In this document: positions 1-10,326 of the stretch, in pieces
Position numbering within the stretch: position 1 is the first letter of the stretch
Layout: every line of letters starts with the position of its first letter
From: Alkalihalobacterium alkalinitrilicum
GTDB lineage: Bacteria; Bacillota; Bacilli; Bacillales; Bacillaceae_F
Assembly (NCBI RefSeq): GCF_002019605.1
Contig: NZ_KV917368.1
Span: 3,669,848 to 3,733,847 of the forward strand
Direction of reading: 5' to 3'
DNA: 64,000 nucleotides
Made by a program: the position numbers and the translations under genes
Notes under the pieces: model-generated
Databases searched by the model: none
Told to the model about the DNA's origin: nothing
The model's input: the letters and a program-made list of their open reading frames with translations, nothing else

Positions 1-594
1 CCCCTTGTTGCCACGGGTTCGTATAAACTTCCAAAAGGCAACTGCTTTTTTCACCCACTTGGTCTTTTTTATGGAATTCACAAGGCGGTCTAATCTAGAT
101 AGCTTGTATACCAATTTTCCAAGCCAACGAATAGGCCTTACAATTAACCTAAATAAAAATGATAATATGGATAATATTACTGATATTACCATGATAACCA
201 AGGAATATAATAGTTTCAATAGCCATTTAATAGGATTAATGAAGATTGTTAGGATAAGTGTCCGAATAAAACGAAAAATTGCAATGGACGTCTGAATGCC
301 AATTTCTAGAATTCGCAAATACCAACGCTGAAATACGGCCTGGTAAGCGGCATAACCACATAACAATGCAAGAAAAATATAAAACCTCATTTCTCCTTCA
401 TTAACTTTAAGAAGAACATAAAAAATGAGAAGGCCTTGGATTAACCAAAATAAAAAGTCATTTAACACTGTGACCCATGATAATGATGGACGCGGCTGCC
501 TAGCAAATCTTCTATAGGTATCAATAGAAGCTCCAAGCCAAGTACCTGCAGCAACCATTGATAGCATCGTATAGAATTGAATTGTTAAACTCAC
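1..594 (-). CDS. yabQ: YabQ, spore cortex biosynthesis membrane protein (3' end beyond window)
   Basis: Reading leftward from a GTG at 594-592 there is an open frame of 198 codons to the window edge, so only the last few residues can be missing (B. subtilis YabQ is about 210 aa). The N-terminal part carries several hydrophobic membrane segments; the C-terminal part is basic and rich in Lys/Arg. The GTG overlaps the yabP stop codon (GTGA, 591-594), which implies translational coupling. In B. subtilis YabQ is a sigma-E-dependent mother-cell membrane protein needed for cortex formation. Identification rests on membrane topology, length and its place directly after yabP. Confidence 0.85.
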   Translation of the reverse strand, partial: MSLTIQFYTMLSMVAAGTWLGASIDTYRRFARQPRPSLSWVTVLNDFLFWLIQGLLIFYVLLKVNEGEMRFYIFLALLCGYAAYQAVFQRWYLRILEIGIQTSIAIFRFIRTLILTIFINPIKWLLKLLYSLVIMVISVILSILSFLFRLIVRPIRWLGKLVYKLSRLDRLVNSIKKTKWVKKAVAFWKFIRTRGNKG

Positions 595-902
595 TTGAAC
601 AACTTCCCAAATAACCCTTTTGACTTCCCACCTTGATTTTCATCAAGATAAACAAGATCAAAAATTTTGCCTTCAATAGATACTAAGCCCTGTTCCACGT
701 TTAAGTTTTTCATATGCAAGTTCTGGCCACGGATCGAAAGAAAACCCATTTCCGTTTCTAAAAGAAATTCTTCATTGTCAAAACTTTCAACTTGCCTTAC
801 ACCTGTAATGTCTAGTTTCTTTCGGCCTCTTAGTGTAATGTCATGTTCTTTTGTTTTTCTTGCTTGCCCCATTGGTGTACCAAATTCATAATTGTGTTCC
901 AT
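591..902 (-). CDS. yabP: YabP, sporulation protein
   Basis: A 103-aa soluble protein with a compact beta-rich core (a DITGVRQVESFD motif near residue 31, then repeated FLSIRG and LVSIEGKI strands) and a Lys/Gly-rich tail, as in the YabP/YqfC family. In B. subtilis yabP and yabQ form a sigma-E operon; yabQ mutants lack cortex, and the role of YabP is undefined. An SD-like GGAGG lies just upstream of the ATG. Its stop overlaps the yabQ GTG start. It is separated by 78 bp from rqcP. Confidence 0.9.
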   Translation of the reverse strand: MEHNYEFGTPMGQARKTKEHDITLRGRKKLDITGVRQVESFDNEEFLLETEMGFLSIRGQNLHMKNLNVEQGLVSIEGKIFDLVYLDENQGGKSKGLFGKLFK

Positions 903-980
903 ATTTAATCCTCCTCAACACCTCATTTATTACAAATTTATGTTGAGTGGATATAAAATAGAACAAGCTGTTGGATTTCC

Positions 981-1247
981 TTACTCCGCAGCTTCTACTG
1001 ATTGCTCTTTTGTGACTGTATACATAGAACTCGCCTCTTCTTTTCTTGTTGTATCTTTAATGGCCTCTACTTGAACCGTCACAAACTTTTGACCAAAACG
1101 AATCACCAGCTCATCACCAACACTAACATTTGTACCTGCTTTTGCCACTTGTCCATTAACTGTAATTCTTCCTTGGTCACATACTTCTTTAGCTAATGTG
1201 CGTCGTTTAATTAATCTTGATACTTTTAAGAACTTATCCAACCTCAC
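981..1247 (-). CDS. rqcP: RqcP (YabO), S4-domain ribosome quality control factor
   Basis: An 88-aa protein that is almost entirely one S4 RNA-binding domain (RLDKFLKVSRLIKRRTLAKE at the N-terminus, then a GDELVIRFGQK strand). In B. subtilis RqcP joins RqcH on split 50S subunits to add C-terminal alanine tails to stalled nascent chains. I start it at the GTG at 1247-1245 because GGAGG sits six bases upstream and the family begins at this residue; an earlier in-frame start would overlap yabN. It follows yabN closely and is probably co-transcribed with it. Confidence 0.92.
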   Translation of the reverse strand: MRLDKFLKVSRLIKRRTLAKEVCDQGRITVNGQVAKAGTNVSVGDELVIRFGQKFVTVQVEAIKDTTRKEEASSMYTVTKEQSVEAAE

Positions 1248-1263
1248 TCTAAATTCCTCCTTT

Positions 1264-2727
1264 TTATTGATATTCCTCTTTACTTTTTTCCCAAATCTCA
1301 TCAAGCTGTTCTAACGTGACATCAGAGAACGTTAACCCTTGTTTGGTTAGTTCGTCCTCAATCACTTGGAAACGACTAGAAAACTTTTTATTCGTCATAT
1401 GTAGCGCCTCTTCAGGGTTAATTTTATAATATCGTGCTAAGTTAATAAGAACAAAAAGAATATCACCAAATTCTTTTTTCATTTTCTCTGTATTGTTTAC
1501 CTTTAATTCTGAGAAAAATTCACTAATCTCTTCTTGAAGTTTCATCCACATCGGTGCCGCGTCTTCCCAGTCAAAGCCTACTTTTGCAGCTTTCTTTTGA
1601 AGTTCAAAAGCTTTTAATAAAGCGGGTAAGCTTTTAGGAATACCGTCTAATATTGATACTCTTTTCTCTTCACTTTTTTCTTTTCGCTTAATTTCTTCCC
1701 AGTTAGCAACTACTTCTGCAGCATCTATTGCATTTTGCCCTGAAAACACATGAGGGTGCCTTCTGATCATCTTTTCTGTAATCGAACAAATGACATCATC
1801 AATTGTAAACCAACCATCATCTTCACCGATTTGAGCATGTAACATGACTTGAAGCAATACATCACCGAGCTCTTCAACTAAATGGTCATCATCTTGTTCA
1901 TCGATTGCTTCTAACACTTCGTAAGCTTCTTCTAATAAAAAAGGCTTCAATGTTTCATGAGTTTGTTCTTGATCCCATGGACATCCATCTGGTCCTCGCA
2001 ATGTTGCAATCACTTCTCTTAACTTTTGAAAGTCTTGATATAGAAACTCTTCTGTTTTCACAGGTGGAACGTAAACAGCCGTTAAGTTGTTTAATTCAGT
2101 TACTCGATCAAGCTCATAGAGAGGACAAGTAATTATGCTTTCCATTGATGTTCCAACAGCTGTAGCTACTTTTACTTCATAATCATCAGGTAACAAATCC
2201 ATCAAGGTCAGTTTTACTTCTGAGGCAATAAAAGCATCGTAAACTTGGCAAATAATGATATGTTGCCGAATTTGTATCTGGTCCCGTTTTAATTGTGTTC
2301 CATCAACTATTTGACAACCATCAATCGGGTCTATTTGTAATGCATTAAACATAGGATCTAAAAAGCTCTGACCACCCTGAATTTCAACATCAATATCACG
2401 CTCTTTTCCTTCCTTTAATAAAAGCTGGACTGTTTCTTCAGCAACTAAAGGGTGTCCAGGTACAGCATATGTAATTTCTTGTTGATTGTCTAATTGTGCG
2501 AGTAAGATATCCACTATTGAACGATACACATCTTCGAAACGTTCGTGTTTTTCATACTCAGCATCAAACGACGTATATTTGAAACTTTCATTTTTCAGCT
2601 CATCAATAACTGGGTGTTTTTCTGTTCTTAAAAAGAGAGGATCTGCTTTTTTAAGAACTTGGTACGTACCAAGCGATAATTGAGCGAGCTCCCCAGCCCC
2701 TAAGCCAATAACCGTTATTTTCTTCAC
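1264..2727 (-). CDS. yabN: YabN, fused tetrapyrrole-methylase-like domain and MazG NTP pyrophosphohydrolase
   Basis: A 487-aa fusion. Residues 1 to about 225 form a SAM-dependent tetrapyrrole methylase-like domain (VIGLGAGEL at the N-terminus, AVPGHPLVAE near 90). From about 240 there are two MazG modules: RGPDGCPWDQEQTHETLKPF followed by EEAYEVLEAI and EELGDVLLQ carry the metal-binding acidic residues. MazG domains hydrolyse (d)NTPs to monophosphates; the substrate of the methylase half is unknown. It starts at a GTG (2727-2725) that overlaps the yabM stop by one base (TAGTG), with GGAGAG upstream, so the two are probably coupled. Confidence 0.93.
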   Translation of the reverse strand: MKKITVIGLGAGELAQLSLGTYQVLKKADPLFLRTEKHPVIDELKNESFKYTSFDAEYEKHERFEDVYRSIVDILLAQLDNQQEITYAVPGHPLVAEETVQLLLKEGKERDIDVEIQGGQSFLDPMFNALQIDPIDGCQIVDGTQLKRDQIQIRQHIIICQVYDAFIASEVKLTLMDLLPDDYEVKVATAVGTSMESIITCPLYELDRVTELNNLTAVYVPPVKTEEFLYQDFQKLREVIATLRGPDGCPWDQEQTHETLKPFLLEEAYEVLEAIDEQDDDHLVEELGDVLLQVMLHAQIGEDDGWFTIDDVICSITEKMIRRHPHVFSGQNAIDAAEVVANWEEIKRKEKSEEKRVSILDGIPKSLPALLKAFELQKKAAKVGFDWEDAAPMWMKLQEEISEFFSELKVNNTEKMKKEFGDILFVLINLARYYKINPEEALHMTNKKFSSRFQVIEDELTKQGLTFSDVTLEQLDEIWEKSKEEYQ

Positions 2728-4328
2728 TATAAATCTCTCCTTCGACCATTAATCACTCTATATAGTTTAGCAAATACTGGTATAATGGATACTTCTTTTT
2801 CTGAAAACACTTCGAACTTGATGATTAAAATAACCGCAACGACTCCTCCAATAGCAGCACTTGATAAAGCGATAATGCCATCGGTACTTCGTGATAATCC
2901 ATCCGTTATTAGCCAATTCTCTAACATCGTTTTCCATAAAAAAGTAGTCAAACCCATTCCAAAAACGGTAATAAATAAGCCCATAATTTGTGCCTTATTC
3001 ATACGTGTCATTCCTTCCATGCGGTAAATTAAGATCGTATTCAATAAAGCAATGATAGCTAAACTCACCGTCGTGGCAATAGCTGCTCCTAGTGTTCCGA
3101 AGCCTGGAATGAGCGTCACATTTAAAAATACTTTGGCCACTAAACCGTATACAATATGACGTGCAGCATAATGTCCTTTATCATATCCTTGCAAAATGGC
3201 AGCGGTTGTCATTACAAGTGCTCCGAAAACAATCGAAAAGGCTAATACAAACAACACATTTGATCCTTCACGATTTGTAAATAACAGTTGGTTTGTCGGT
3301 TCAATGATAATAGCTAACCCAACCGATGCTAATAAACCAAAAGCGACCGTTAAGCGTAGCGTAAGTTCGGTCTTTCGTTTCGCCTCCTGACGATCTTGTA
3401 ACGATTTTGCCCTTGAGATCATCGGTACGACTGTTAAGGCAAAAGACGTAGCTACAATGGTTCCTAGCTGAATGAGTGGTTGCCCACGATCATATATCCC
3501 TTTTGCGACTTTTGCGAATTCTAATTCAACACCACTTTCTAGTAATAACCGAAGGACGGATAAACTGTCAATTAATTGAATGAACACAAGGACAAGAATG
3601 GTCATTGAAAATAAAAGGCTATTTTTAATAAACGGGAATATGCTCGCTTTATTTACTTTCCCTAATTGAAACTGAATTCCTTTTCCTTTATTAGATTGAC
3701 GATAATAAAGGAGTAAACAAACAGCACCTGCTAACGCTCCTAGAACTGAACCAATGACTGCACCTAACCCAGCGCCGTACGGACCAAATCCTAGATTGAT
3801 CATAGCGTACGCTAAAATTAGAATTAGAACGACTCGAATACTTTGATCCGTTAGTTGCGAAACAGCCGTTGGTGTCATCCACCCATCTCCTTGGAAATAC
3901 CCGCGAAACACCGAAAGAATTGGTACGACAAAATAAGTTAGTGCGGTTACTCTTAACGGATGGACGAGTAATGGGTCTCCCATCCACTGAGCAAGTGGTT
4001 CAGCTAGTACCAACAATAATAACCCTGCTGTGATTGACAACAAAACTAAAGAAAATAAATATTTTGATAAAATCTCCTCGTCGTTATGCTTCTCTTTGCG
4101 GTTTGTCATTTCTTTGGAAATAATGACAGGGAATCCATAGATCGATAACGTAAAAGCAATCGCATAGAAAGGATACACTTGTTGATAGACATAAAAGCCT
4201 ACATCACCTGCGATATTTTGGTAAGGTATCCGGTAAATTGCACTCAATACTTTTGTTAATAATGCAGCGATAGTTAAAATGAGTGCTCCTTGCCAAATTT
4301 TTTTCGTTTGGTCATTAAGATGAGACAC
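2727..4328 (-). CDS. yabM: YabM, SpoVB/MurJ-like polysaccharide flippase family membrane protein
   Basis: A roughly 533-aa polytopic membrane protein with about 14 hydrophobic segments, of the MOP (MATE/PST/MurJ) exporter superfamily; the N-terminal IYRIPYQNIAGDVG and FPVIISKE stretches are typical of the SpoVB/YabM group. Family members flip lipid-linked saccharides; B. subtilis YabM has no firm substrate. I place the start at GTG 4328-4326, nine bases after AAGGGG; a TTG seven codons upstream has no good SD. The structured element at 4354-4567 lies directly upstream in its presumed 5' UTR. It is followed without a gap by yabN. Confidence 0.88.
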   Translation of the reverse strand: MSHLNDQTKKIWQGALILTIAALLTKVLSAIYRIPYQNIAGDVGFYVYQQVYPFYAIAFTLSIYGFPVIISKEMTNRKEKHNDEEILSKYLFSLVLLSITAGLLLLVLAEPLAQWMGDPLLVHPLRVTALTYFVVPILSVFRGYFQGDGWMTPTAVSQLTDQSIRVVLILILAYAMINLGFGPYGAGLGAVIGSVLGALAGAVCLLLYYRQSNKGKGIQFQLGKVNKASIFPFIKNSLLFSMTILVLVFIQLIDSLSVLRLLLESGVELEFAKVAKGIYDRGQPLIQLGTIVATSFALTVVPMISRAKSLQDRQEAKRKTELTLRLTVAFGLLASVGLAIIIEPTNQLLFTNREGSNVLFVLAFSIVFGALVMTTAAILQGYDKGHYAARHIVYGLVAKVFLNVTLIPGFGTLGAAIATTVSLAIIALLNTILIYRMEGMTRMNKAQIMGLFITVFGMGLTTFLWKTMLENWLITDGLSRSTDGIIALSSAAIGGVVAVILIIKFEVFSEKEVSIIPVFAKLYRVINGRRRDL

Positions 4329-4353
4329 CCAACCATTCCCCTTCCACAATTTG

Positions 4354-4567
4354 ATAAAGTGAAACTTCCATCAGTGAGGGGTTTTCCTCTTCCCCTGATG
4401 GTTAGTTGAGGCCCACACGATGTGGGTCACACATACGTTGCCACAGGATGTGGCGCATCTAGTCTGTGTTCATTTAGTTTTTACTGGCAGTTTATCCCCC
4501 ACTTATCCTCCTTTGATTCCTCGAAGTCTTGAAGTGGGGGTATTACTGCCAGTTGTTGCGGGATAAA
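4354..4567. repeat. Dispersed structured element, copy A (214 bp)
   Basis: Shares its ends and order of stems with copy B at 19291-19445. In plus orientation: ATAAAGTGAAACTT end, a CCATCAG/CTGATGG hairpin (4368-4402), two extra small hairpins absent from copy B, then an outer stem ACTGGCAG (4483-4490)/CTGCCAGT (4546-4553) around an inner stem CCCCCACTT (4496-4504)/AAGTGGGGG (4532-4540), and a CGGGATAAA end. No ORF inside. It lies between the spoVT terminators and yabM. Either a non-autonomous mobile element or a structured RNA; see findings. Confidence 0.75.
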
Positions 4568-4616
4568 ACTAACCGCTATTATATCACAGTCGATCATAAA
4601 ACATTTTATCCCATAT

Positions 4617-4654
4617 AAAAAAAGGAGAGAGGGGAAACCTCACTCCTTTTTCTG
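4617..4654 (-). terminator. Rho-independent terminator
   Basis: Read on the minus strand, AAAAAGGAG and TGAGG pair across a short loop with CCTCTCTCCTTTTT, ending in a T-run. It is the second hairpin downstream of spoVT and insulates yabM from it. Confidence 0.7.
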
Positions 4655-4757
4655 AGTCTAAGCTGATGCTGACTATCATTCCGCTATTTTCCAATAATCA
4701 TACAAAATTAAGATGAATTATTCAAAATAACGGATCTGTTGTCTGCTTCCTTTTAAA

Positions 4758-4800
4758 TAAAGAGGCGAGAGTCTTCACTGCTTCTATCTTGCCTCTTTAC
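4758..4800 (-). terminator. Hairpin terminator after spoVT
   Basis: AAAGAGGC and GCCTCTTT arms sit immediately after the spoVT stop, with a loop of about 25 nt and an A/T-rich exit. Probable spoVT terminator. Confidence 0.65.
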
Positions 4801-4806
4801 GTTATA

Positions 4807-5346
4807 TTATTGTTCCATTTGTCTAGCTAAAAAGCCAGCGGCCGTCTCAGCTAACTTCTGTTCAACTTCACCTGAGAACGACTCTTCTTTATTCAACATG
4901 ACCACAGCTCCAATCGGGTCACCGTTAGCTATTATAGGTGCAACGACTAAACCTTTCAAATCCTCTTTTTGGTCACCTACAATGTTAAACTCACCTGCTG
5001 AAGACTCAACCCTCGATTTTCTTTCATCCATAGTTGCTTCAATAATTTCACCAATGCTTTTATTGTGATATTCTTTCTTGGAACCACCAGATACAGCAAT
5101 ATATGTATCACGGTCTGCAATGAGTACAGTATGACTTAAACTGTCATATAAAGCTTCAGCATATTCTTTTGCAAAATTACCTAACTCAGAAATTGGCGAG
5201 TACTTCTTCAATATGACCTCGCCGTCTCGGTCAACGAAAATCTCCAATGGGTCACCTTCACGTATTCGTAAAGTACGTCTAATTTCTTTCGGAATGACAA
5301 CTCGACCTAGATCATCAATACGACGAACAATTCCAGTAGCTTTCAT
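4807..5346 (-). CDS. spoVT: Stage V sporulation protein T, forespore transcription regulator
   Basis: A 179-aa protein, the usual length of SpoVT. Residues 1 to about 50 are an AbrB-type swapped-hairpin DNA-binding domain (TGIVRRIDDLGRVVIPKEI), close to AbrB encoded at 29966-30253; the rest is a GAF-like sensor domain (about 60-178). SpoVT tunes sigma-G genes in the forespore. The ATG at 5346-5344 was chosen because GAGG lies nine bases upstream and it matches the family start; a GTG five codons earlier is possible. A sigma-G-like promoter is at 5462-5491. Confidence 0.95.
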   Translation of the reverse strand: MKATGIVRRIDDLGRVVIPKEIRRTLRIREGDPLEIFVDRDGEVILKKYSPISELGNFAKEYAEALYDSLSHTVLIADRDTYIAVSGGSKKEYHNKSIGEIIEATMDERKSRVESSAGEFNIVGDQKEDLKGLVVAPIIANGDPIGAVVMLNKEESFSGEVEQKLAETAAGFLARQMEQ

Positions 5347-5461
5347 ACCTAGATGCCTCACTTTCTAATGATGTAGTAGCATAGGAAATGGTTGTTAAAA
5401 AACATCATTTAATTTTTTAACATCAGAAAACCATCCACTAATGATGAATTCGTCTTGTCTA

Positions 5462-5491
5462 TATTATCTATTGTTAGAAAAGAACTATTCA
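5462..5491 (-). promoter_or_regulatory. Sigma-G-like promoter of spoVT
   Basis: On the minus strand TGAATA (5486-5491), a 17-base spacer and GATAATA (5462-5468) match the sigma-G -35/-10 pattern (TGAATA, CATNNTA). spoVT is a sigma-G gene in B. subtilis, so position and pattern agree. Confidence 0.65.
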
Positions 5492-5557
5492 CCAATTTTT
5501 CATATTTCTTGCTAGATTGGCATTTCCAATTTTTTCATGTAGGTATGTCAGCATGCT

Positions 5558-8500
5558 CTATTGGGGCTTTTTGACTTGATGAAGGTCACTTAAAAGCCTT
5601 TCGCACGTCAAAAGTAAATCTTTGCTTGTCATTCCTTTTGTTTTAATTACAACTTTTATTCTATCACCAGATGTCCCTAAGGATACTGCTCGCCCAAGTT
5701 GATTTATTAATTCAAATAATTTTGCACCATCTACCCGTTTACTTTCTTCTTCTGTCATCAATAATGTGCAATTATCTTTCGATTGTGTAATTTCACTAAC
5801 CTTTTCTTGTTTCGAATATAATTTAATTTTTGCAATACTTAACAAATCAGCGACTTCTTCTGGGTAGTCGCCAAAACGGTCAATGAGTTCATCTTGTAAA
5901 TCTGTAAGATCCTCCATACTTTCAACCGCTCGAAATCTTTTATACATTTCGATTTTTTGCTTGGCATCTTGTATATATGACTCAGGAATGTATGCATCAA
6001 CAAGCATGTCAATTTCTACAGTAAATGGCGGTTCTTTTGGCTTATCACCTTTTCGCTCTTCTATGGCTTCTTTTAACATTTGAGAATATAGATCAAAACC
6101 GACAGATTCAATAAACCCATGTTGTTGGGCTCCTAATAAGTTTCCAGCCCCGCGAATGGATAAATCCCGCATTGCGATCTTAAAGCCTGAACCAAGCTCT
6201 GTAAACTCTTTGATTGCTTGTAAACGTTTTTCTGCAACCTCTGTAAGCACTTTATCACGCTGATACGTAAAGTAAGCATAGGCCACTCGATTTGAACGAC
6301 CGACGCGACCACGAATTTGGTAAAGTTGTGATAGACCCATTTTATCTGCATCATAAATGATTAGTGTATTCACATTTGGAATATCTACACCTGTTTCGAT
6401 GATCGTTGTAGTCACAAGCACATCACTATTTCCTTCAAGAAAGTCAATCATGATCGATTCCAGCTCTCGTTCGTTCATCTGACCGTGCGCAAACGATACT
6501 TTTGCATCAGGAACAAGCATCGAAATTTGATCTGCCATTTTCGTAATACTTTCCACTCGATTGTATAAGAAATAAACTTGACCACCTCGCGTTAATTCCC
6601 GTTCAATCGCTTCTTTTACGAGAGATGCATTGTATTCAACAACATACGTTTGCACAGGAAATCGATTTTCAGGTGGAGTCTCAATGACTGATAAATCCCT
6701 TACACCTAGCATTGACATATGAAGGGTTCTTGGAATTGGAGTTGCCGTTAAAGTTAATACATCAATATTTGATTTTAATTGTTTAATTTTTTCTTTATGT
6801 GTGACTCCAAATCGTTGTTCTTCATCAACGACCAGTAACCCTAAATCTTTATAAACAACATCCTTTGATAATAAGCGATGCGTTCCAACAACAATATCAA
6901 CCGTTCCTGCCTTCAAACCTTTAATCGTTTCATTTTGTTCTTTTCGTGAACGAAAACGACTTAAAACACCAATTCCAATTGGAAATTCTGAGAATCGTTC
7001 TTTAATTGTTTCATAATGTTGCTGAGCAAGAATCGTTGTTGGAACAAGAACTGCCACTTGTTTGCCATCCATAATCGCTTTAAAAGCAGCTCGAATGGCA
7101 ACTTCAGTTTTTCCGTAACCAACATCCCCACAAAGAAGTCGGTCCATCGGCCTTTGTATTTCCATATCTTCTTTAATTTCTTCAATGGCTCGAATTTGAT
7201 CTTCTGTTTCTTGATAAGGAAAGGAGTTTTCAAATTCTTGTTGTTCGTGGCCGTCTTTCGTAAATGCATGACCAACACTCGCTTCTCGTTCTGCATAAAG
7301 CTTAATCAGATCATCGGCTATATCCTCTACAGAAGATTGAACTTTACGTTTTACCTTCTTCCAATCACTACCACCTAAAGCATAAATCTTTGGTTCCTTT
7401 TCTTCACTACCTACATATTTTTGGACTTGATCAATTTGTTCAACCGGAACATATAGCTTGTCATTTCCTGCATATCTTAAATGCAAATAGTCTTTATGTG
7501 TCCCATTGATTTCCAGTGTTTCAATTCCTAAATATTTACCAATCCCATGATTAGAATGAACAACGAGGTCACCGACTTGTAATTCTGAATAACTCTTAAT
7601 TCGTTCTGCATTTGATATTTTTTGTTTTCGCTGTGTTCGTTTCACTTTTTTTGTAAAGACTTCTTCTTCAGTGATGACAACGAGTTTTTGAAGAGGTAGT
7701 TCAAAGCCACTATTCAATGTTCCAGTTAATATTTGTGATCTTCCTTGGAGAAGTGGGCTTTTATCTTCAATTAATTCAGCCTCTATTTTATAATCATCAA
7801 GAACGTGCTGAAGCCGCTTTGCTCGATCTTTAGTGGCTGCTAAAAATAGGACCGTCCATTTTGCTTTCAACCAACGATCGGTCTCCGTTTTTAACAAATG
7901 TAATTGTCCATGGAAATTTTGCATCGCTTTACAATTGATGTTTACGATGTTTTTAGGATTCGTTGAAGGAACGTGCTTTAAAAATAACGATAAATAAATG
8001 ATTGGACAATTGGACGCACTTATAGATTTCTCAAATGGTTTAGACATTTCAAGATCGACTATTACCTCACCCTGTTCTAAAAGTGCGGTTAACCATTCGG
8101 CTTCTTCCTTTTCTAAATTAGTCGCCATCTCTTGTACACGACTTATTTCATCAATGATCAGCACACTATTTTTGCCAACATAATCAAGGATGGTTGCTTT
8201 TTCATCGTAGTACAACGACATGTATTTATTCATACCTTGAAAAGCAATTTTCTGTCTTAATTGACTAACTTCATACGAAATATGTTGGGTAATTTTTTCC
8301 TTAACCGTTTTTGCTTTAATTTTTTTTAACGTTTGGGATAACCCTTCCTCGAGTCGTTCCGCGCCTTTAATAAAGTGCTCTTCATCGAGAATAAGCTCAT
8401 TCGCTGGTCCAATAACAATTTCCTCTAACTGACCTTGTGAACGTTGGTCTTCCACACTAAAGTAACGAAGTGAATCGATTTCCGTATCAAAAAATTCAAT

Positions 8501-9079
8501 ACGAATAGGCTGCTCTTCAGTTAAGGGATAAATGTCTACTATTCCTCCCCGAATAGAGAACTCCCCTGGTGAAGCAACCATATCTGTTCGAACGTAACCG
8601 ATCTTTATTAATTTATATAGAAGTTTTTCTAAGTCAATATCCGTACCCACTTTCAAATGACATTGACTGTCTTTCCATAGCTGAGCTGGAGGTAGTAACC
8701 TCCTGAAACCTGCCATTGGTACAATAACAATTCCTTCATATCCGTTTACAAGCTGGTTTAATACTTCGATACGCTGTGCACGCATCTCAGGACTCGCAAT
8801 GGCGATCTCAGAAGAAATTAACTCATTGACAGGGTAAAGAAACACTTTGCTACTATCGACAAGTGTTGAAAGATCTTCATACAATTTCTGTGCTTGAAAT
8901 AAGTTATGGGTAATGACTAGTTGAGGACTTTTGATATCCTGGTAAAGTGCAGATAAAAACAGTGTTCTCGCCGAACCAGTAAGCCCTGTAATTAGTTGTT
9001 CTGAAAGACCTGCTTCTACACTAGTTGAAACCGCTTTAATTTCATCACTTTCTAATATATATTGTTGTAAGCCAAACAT
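5558..9079 (-). CDS. mfd: Transcription-repair coupling factor Mfd
   Basis: An 1173-aa superfamily 2 translocase. Order: UvrB-like N-terminal region (about 1-340), RNA polymerase interaction domain (around 500-560, [20 protein letters not shown]), RecG-like helicase lobes with Walker [12 protein letters not shown] near residue 650 and a DEEQ box near 750, then a C-terminal TRCF domain. Mfd pushes stalled RNA polymerase off lesions and recruits UvrA to the transcribed strand. Length and motif order are those of an intact copy. Gene order fin-mfd-spoVT is as in B. subtilis. Confidence 0.98.
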   Translation of the reverse strand: MFGLQQYILESDEIKAVSTSVEAGLSEQLITGLTGSARTLFLSALYQDIKSPQLVITHNLFQAQKLYEDLSTLVDSSKVFLYPVNELISSEIAIASPEMRAQRIEVLNQLVNGYEGIVIVPMAGFRRLLPPAQLWKDSQCHLKVGTDIDLEKLLYKLIKIGYVRTDMVASPGEFSIRGGIVDIYPLTEEQPIRIEFFDTEIDSLRYFSVEDQRSQGQLEEIVIGPANELILDEEHFIKGAERLEEGLSQTLKKIKAKTVKEKITQHISYEVSQLRQKIAFQGMNKYMSLYYDEKATILDYVGKNSVLIIDEISRVQEMATNLEKEEAEWLTALLEQGEVIVDLEMSKPFEKSISASNCPIIYLSLFLKHVPSTNPKNIVNINCKAMQNFHGQLHLLKTETDRWLKAKWTVLFLAATKDRAKRLQHVLDDYKIEAELIEDKSPLLQGRSQILTGTLNSGFELPLQKLVVITEEEVFTKKVKRTQRKQKISNAERIKSYSELQVGDLVVHSNHGIGKYLGIETLEINGTHKDYLHLRYAGNDKLYVPVEQIDQVQKYVGSEEKEPKIYALGGSDWKKVKRKVQSSVEDIADDLIKLYAEREASVGHAFTKDGHEQQEFENSFPYQETEDQIRAIEEIKEDMEIQRPMDRLLCGDVGYGKTEVAIRAAFKAIMDGKQVAVLVPTTILAQQHYETIKERFSEFPIGIGVLSRFRSRKEQNETIKGLKAGTVDIVVGTHRLLSKDVVYKDLGLLVVDEEQRFGVTHKEKIKQLKSNIDVLTLTATPIPRTLHMSMLGVRDLSVIETPPENRFPVQTYVVEYNASLVKEAIERELTRGGQVYFLYNRVESITKMADQISMLVPDAKVSFAHGQMNERELESIMIDFLEGNSDVLVTTTIIETGVDIPNVNTLIIYDADKMGLSQLYQIRGRVGRSNRVAYAYFTYQRDKVLTEVAEKRLQAIKEFTELGSGFKIAMRDLSIRGAGNLLGAQQHGFIESVGFDLYSQMLKEAIEERKGDKPKEPPFTVEIDMLVDAYIPESYIQDAKQKIEMYKRFRAVESMEDLTDLQDELIDRFGDYPEEVADLLSIAKIKLYSKQEKVSEITQSKDNCTLLMTEEESKRVDGAKLFELINQLGRAVSLGTSGDRIKVVIKTKGMTSKDLLLTCERLLSDLHQVKKPQ

Positions 9080-9281
9080 GGATGTTCCCCCTATTACTTT
9101 CGACCATCTATTACTAACATACTGATAATATGGTTGTACCTATTCTATAGTTATTTTGTATTTTCTATGTAGCTATTGTTTTTCCCTCTTTTTCCTTCAT
9201 GTTTTCTTGAAATGATTACTTTTCACTAGTTAAGTCTCAAGTTTCGACAATAAGTTTCTTAGACTCGACTAGACAATAGAA

Positions 9282-9310
9282 AAATGCTTTGGTTTTACAA
9301 CCAAAGCTGT
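9282..9310 (-). terminator. Terminator downstream of fin
   Basis: GCTTTGGTT/AACCAAAGC hairpin followed on the minus strand by ATTTTTC, just after the fin stop codon. Confidence 0.75.
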
Positions 9311-9336
9311 TGTACACTGATTGATTTCAACTGTAT

Positions 9337-9567
9337 TTACTGAATAAATGATTCTAATTGATGTAAATCAGGATTCCTGCTTAACGCTTCTTGACAATCT
9401 TCGCATATGACTTTTACATGAATATTACCAGTACCATCATAATTGATCATTTCATTTCGTTCCACATCATTTAAATGATCAAACCCTAGTTGAGTGGATG
9501 TGAGCGTTGCTTCCTCTATTTTACCAAGATCTAACTGACAATGGCGACATTGATAATGAATGGCCAT
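9337..9567 (-). CDS. fin: Anti-sigma-F factor Fin (YabK)
   Basis: A 76-aa protein with two zinc-knuckle pairs (CRHC near residue 7-10 and CEDC near 54-57), as in Fin, which in the B. subtilis forespore inhibits sigma-F to help the switch to sigma-G. The start is the ATG at 9567-9565, preceded by AAGGAGGG with a 6-base gap; upstream in-frame codons have no SD and no family similarity. It sits between pth and mfd, as in B. subtilis. Confidence 0.9.
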   Translation of the reverse strand: MAIHYQCRHCQLDLGKIEEATLTSTQLGFDHLNDVERNEMINYDGTGNIHVKVICEDCQEALSRNPDLHQLESFIQ

Positions 9568-9691
9568 AGATTTCCCTCCTTGTCGATGACACTCTCTTGC
9601 AGTTGACCAGCAATTCGAGCTGTTCTCTTTTGAACGCAATCTTATTGCTAGTCTCTCCAAATTAGGTTAATCTATTCAGCGACAATCAGAT

Positions 9692-10249
9692 CTAATTGAA
9701 GTTATTCATAACAATAGGGAATTCATTTTTTAACCAAAAACTGCAAGCTTCCGTTGCTTTGTTAATCGCTTGATCAAGTAATTCCTGCTCGTCTTGTCGA
9801 AACGTCCCAAGTACATGATTAACAACACTAACACCTGGATCTGGACGCTCAACGCCTATTCGAATTCGCTTAAACTCATTTGTGCCCAAATGTGCATTCA
9901 ATGACTTGATTCCATTATGGCCCCCATGACCACCTTTTTGTCTTAAACGAATTTGGCCAACGGGAAGGTCCATATCATCAAAAATAATCATAACATCTTC
10001 CAGGTCAATCTTAAAGTAATCCATAAAAGGACGTACACTTTCTCCAGATAAATTCATATATGTAAGAGGCTTAAGTAAAAAAACTTTTTCTCCATCGACT
10101 ACAGCTGAACCATAAACTCCTTTGAACTTCGTTTCCTTAAGCTCAATCCCCATCGTTTTAGCACATTGATCAATCACTATAAATCCCGCATTATGCCTTG
10201 TGTTTTCATACTTAGCTCCAGGGTTGCCTAGGCCAACAATTAGCTTCAT
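9692..10249 (-). CDS. pth: Peptidyl-tRNA hydrolase
   Basis: A 185-aa protein with the family signature GLGNPGAKYENTRHNAGF at residues 6-23, including the catalytic His in TRHNAG, plus FDDMDLPVG and GGHGGHNGIKS further on. It frees tRNA from peptidyl-tRNAs that drop off the ribosome (spoVC in B. subtilis). Start at ATG 10249-10247, nine bases after AAGGAG; a TTG three codons upstream is directly against the SD and less likely. Lies between ctc and fin. Confidence 0.97.
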   Translation of the reverse strand: MKLIVGLGNPGAKYENTRHNAGFIVIDQCAKTMGIELKETKFKGVYGSAVVDGEKVFLLKPLTYMNLSGESVRPFMDYFKIDLEDVMIIFDDMDLPVGQIRLRQKGGHGGHNGIKSLNAHLGTNEFKRIRIGVERPDPGVSVVNHVLGTFRQDEQELLDQAINKATEACSFWLKNEFPIVMNNFN

Positions 10250-10285
10250 CTTCTCCAACTCCTTAATCTTTGTCTAAGTTAGAAG

Positions 10286-10323
10286 AAAAAGGTATAACCT
10301 CTATCTAGGCTATACCTTTAACA
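10286..10323 (-). terminator. Terminator after ctc
   Basis: AAAGGTATAGCC/GGTTATACCTTT arms with a short loop and a T-run on the minus strand, directly after the ctc stop. Confidence 0.8.
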
Positions 10324-10326
10324 AAC

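Noticed and set aside
5-295. 96-codon plus-strand frame at the left edge
   Set aside because: Antisense to yabQ, which has overlap coupling to yabP and a family match; the plus frame has neither.
3691-3987. 98-codon minus-strand frame inside yabM
   Set aside because: Out-of-frame shadow of yabM; Ser/Arg-biased composition typical of a frame shift, no SD.
6961-7378. Frames of 111-120 codons within mfd on both strands
   Set aside because: Shadows of the continuous mfd frame, without start signals.
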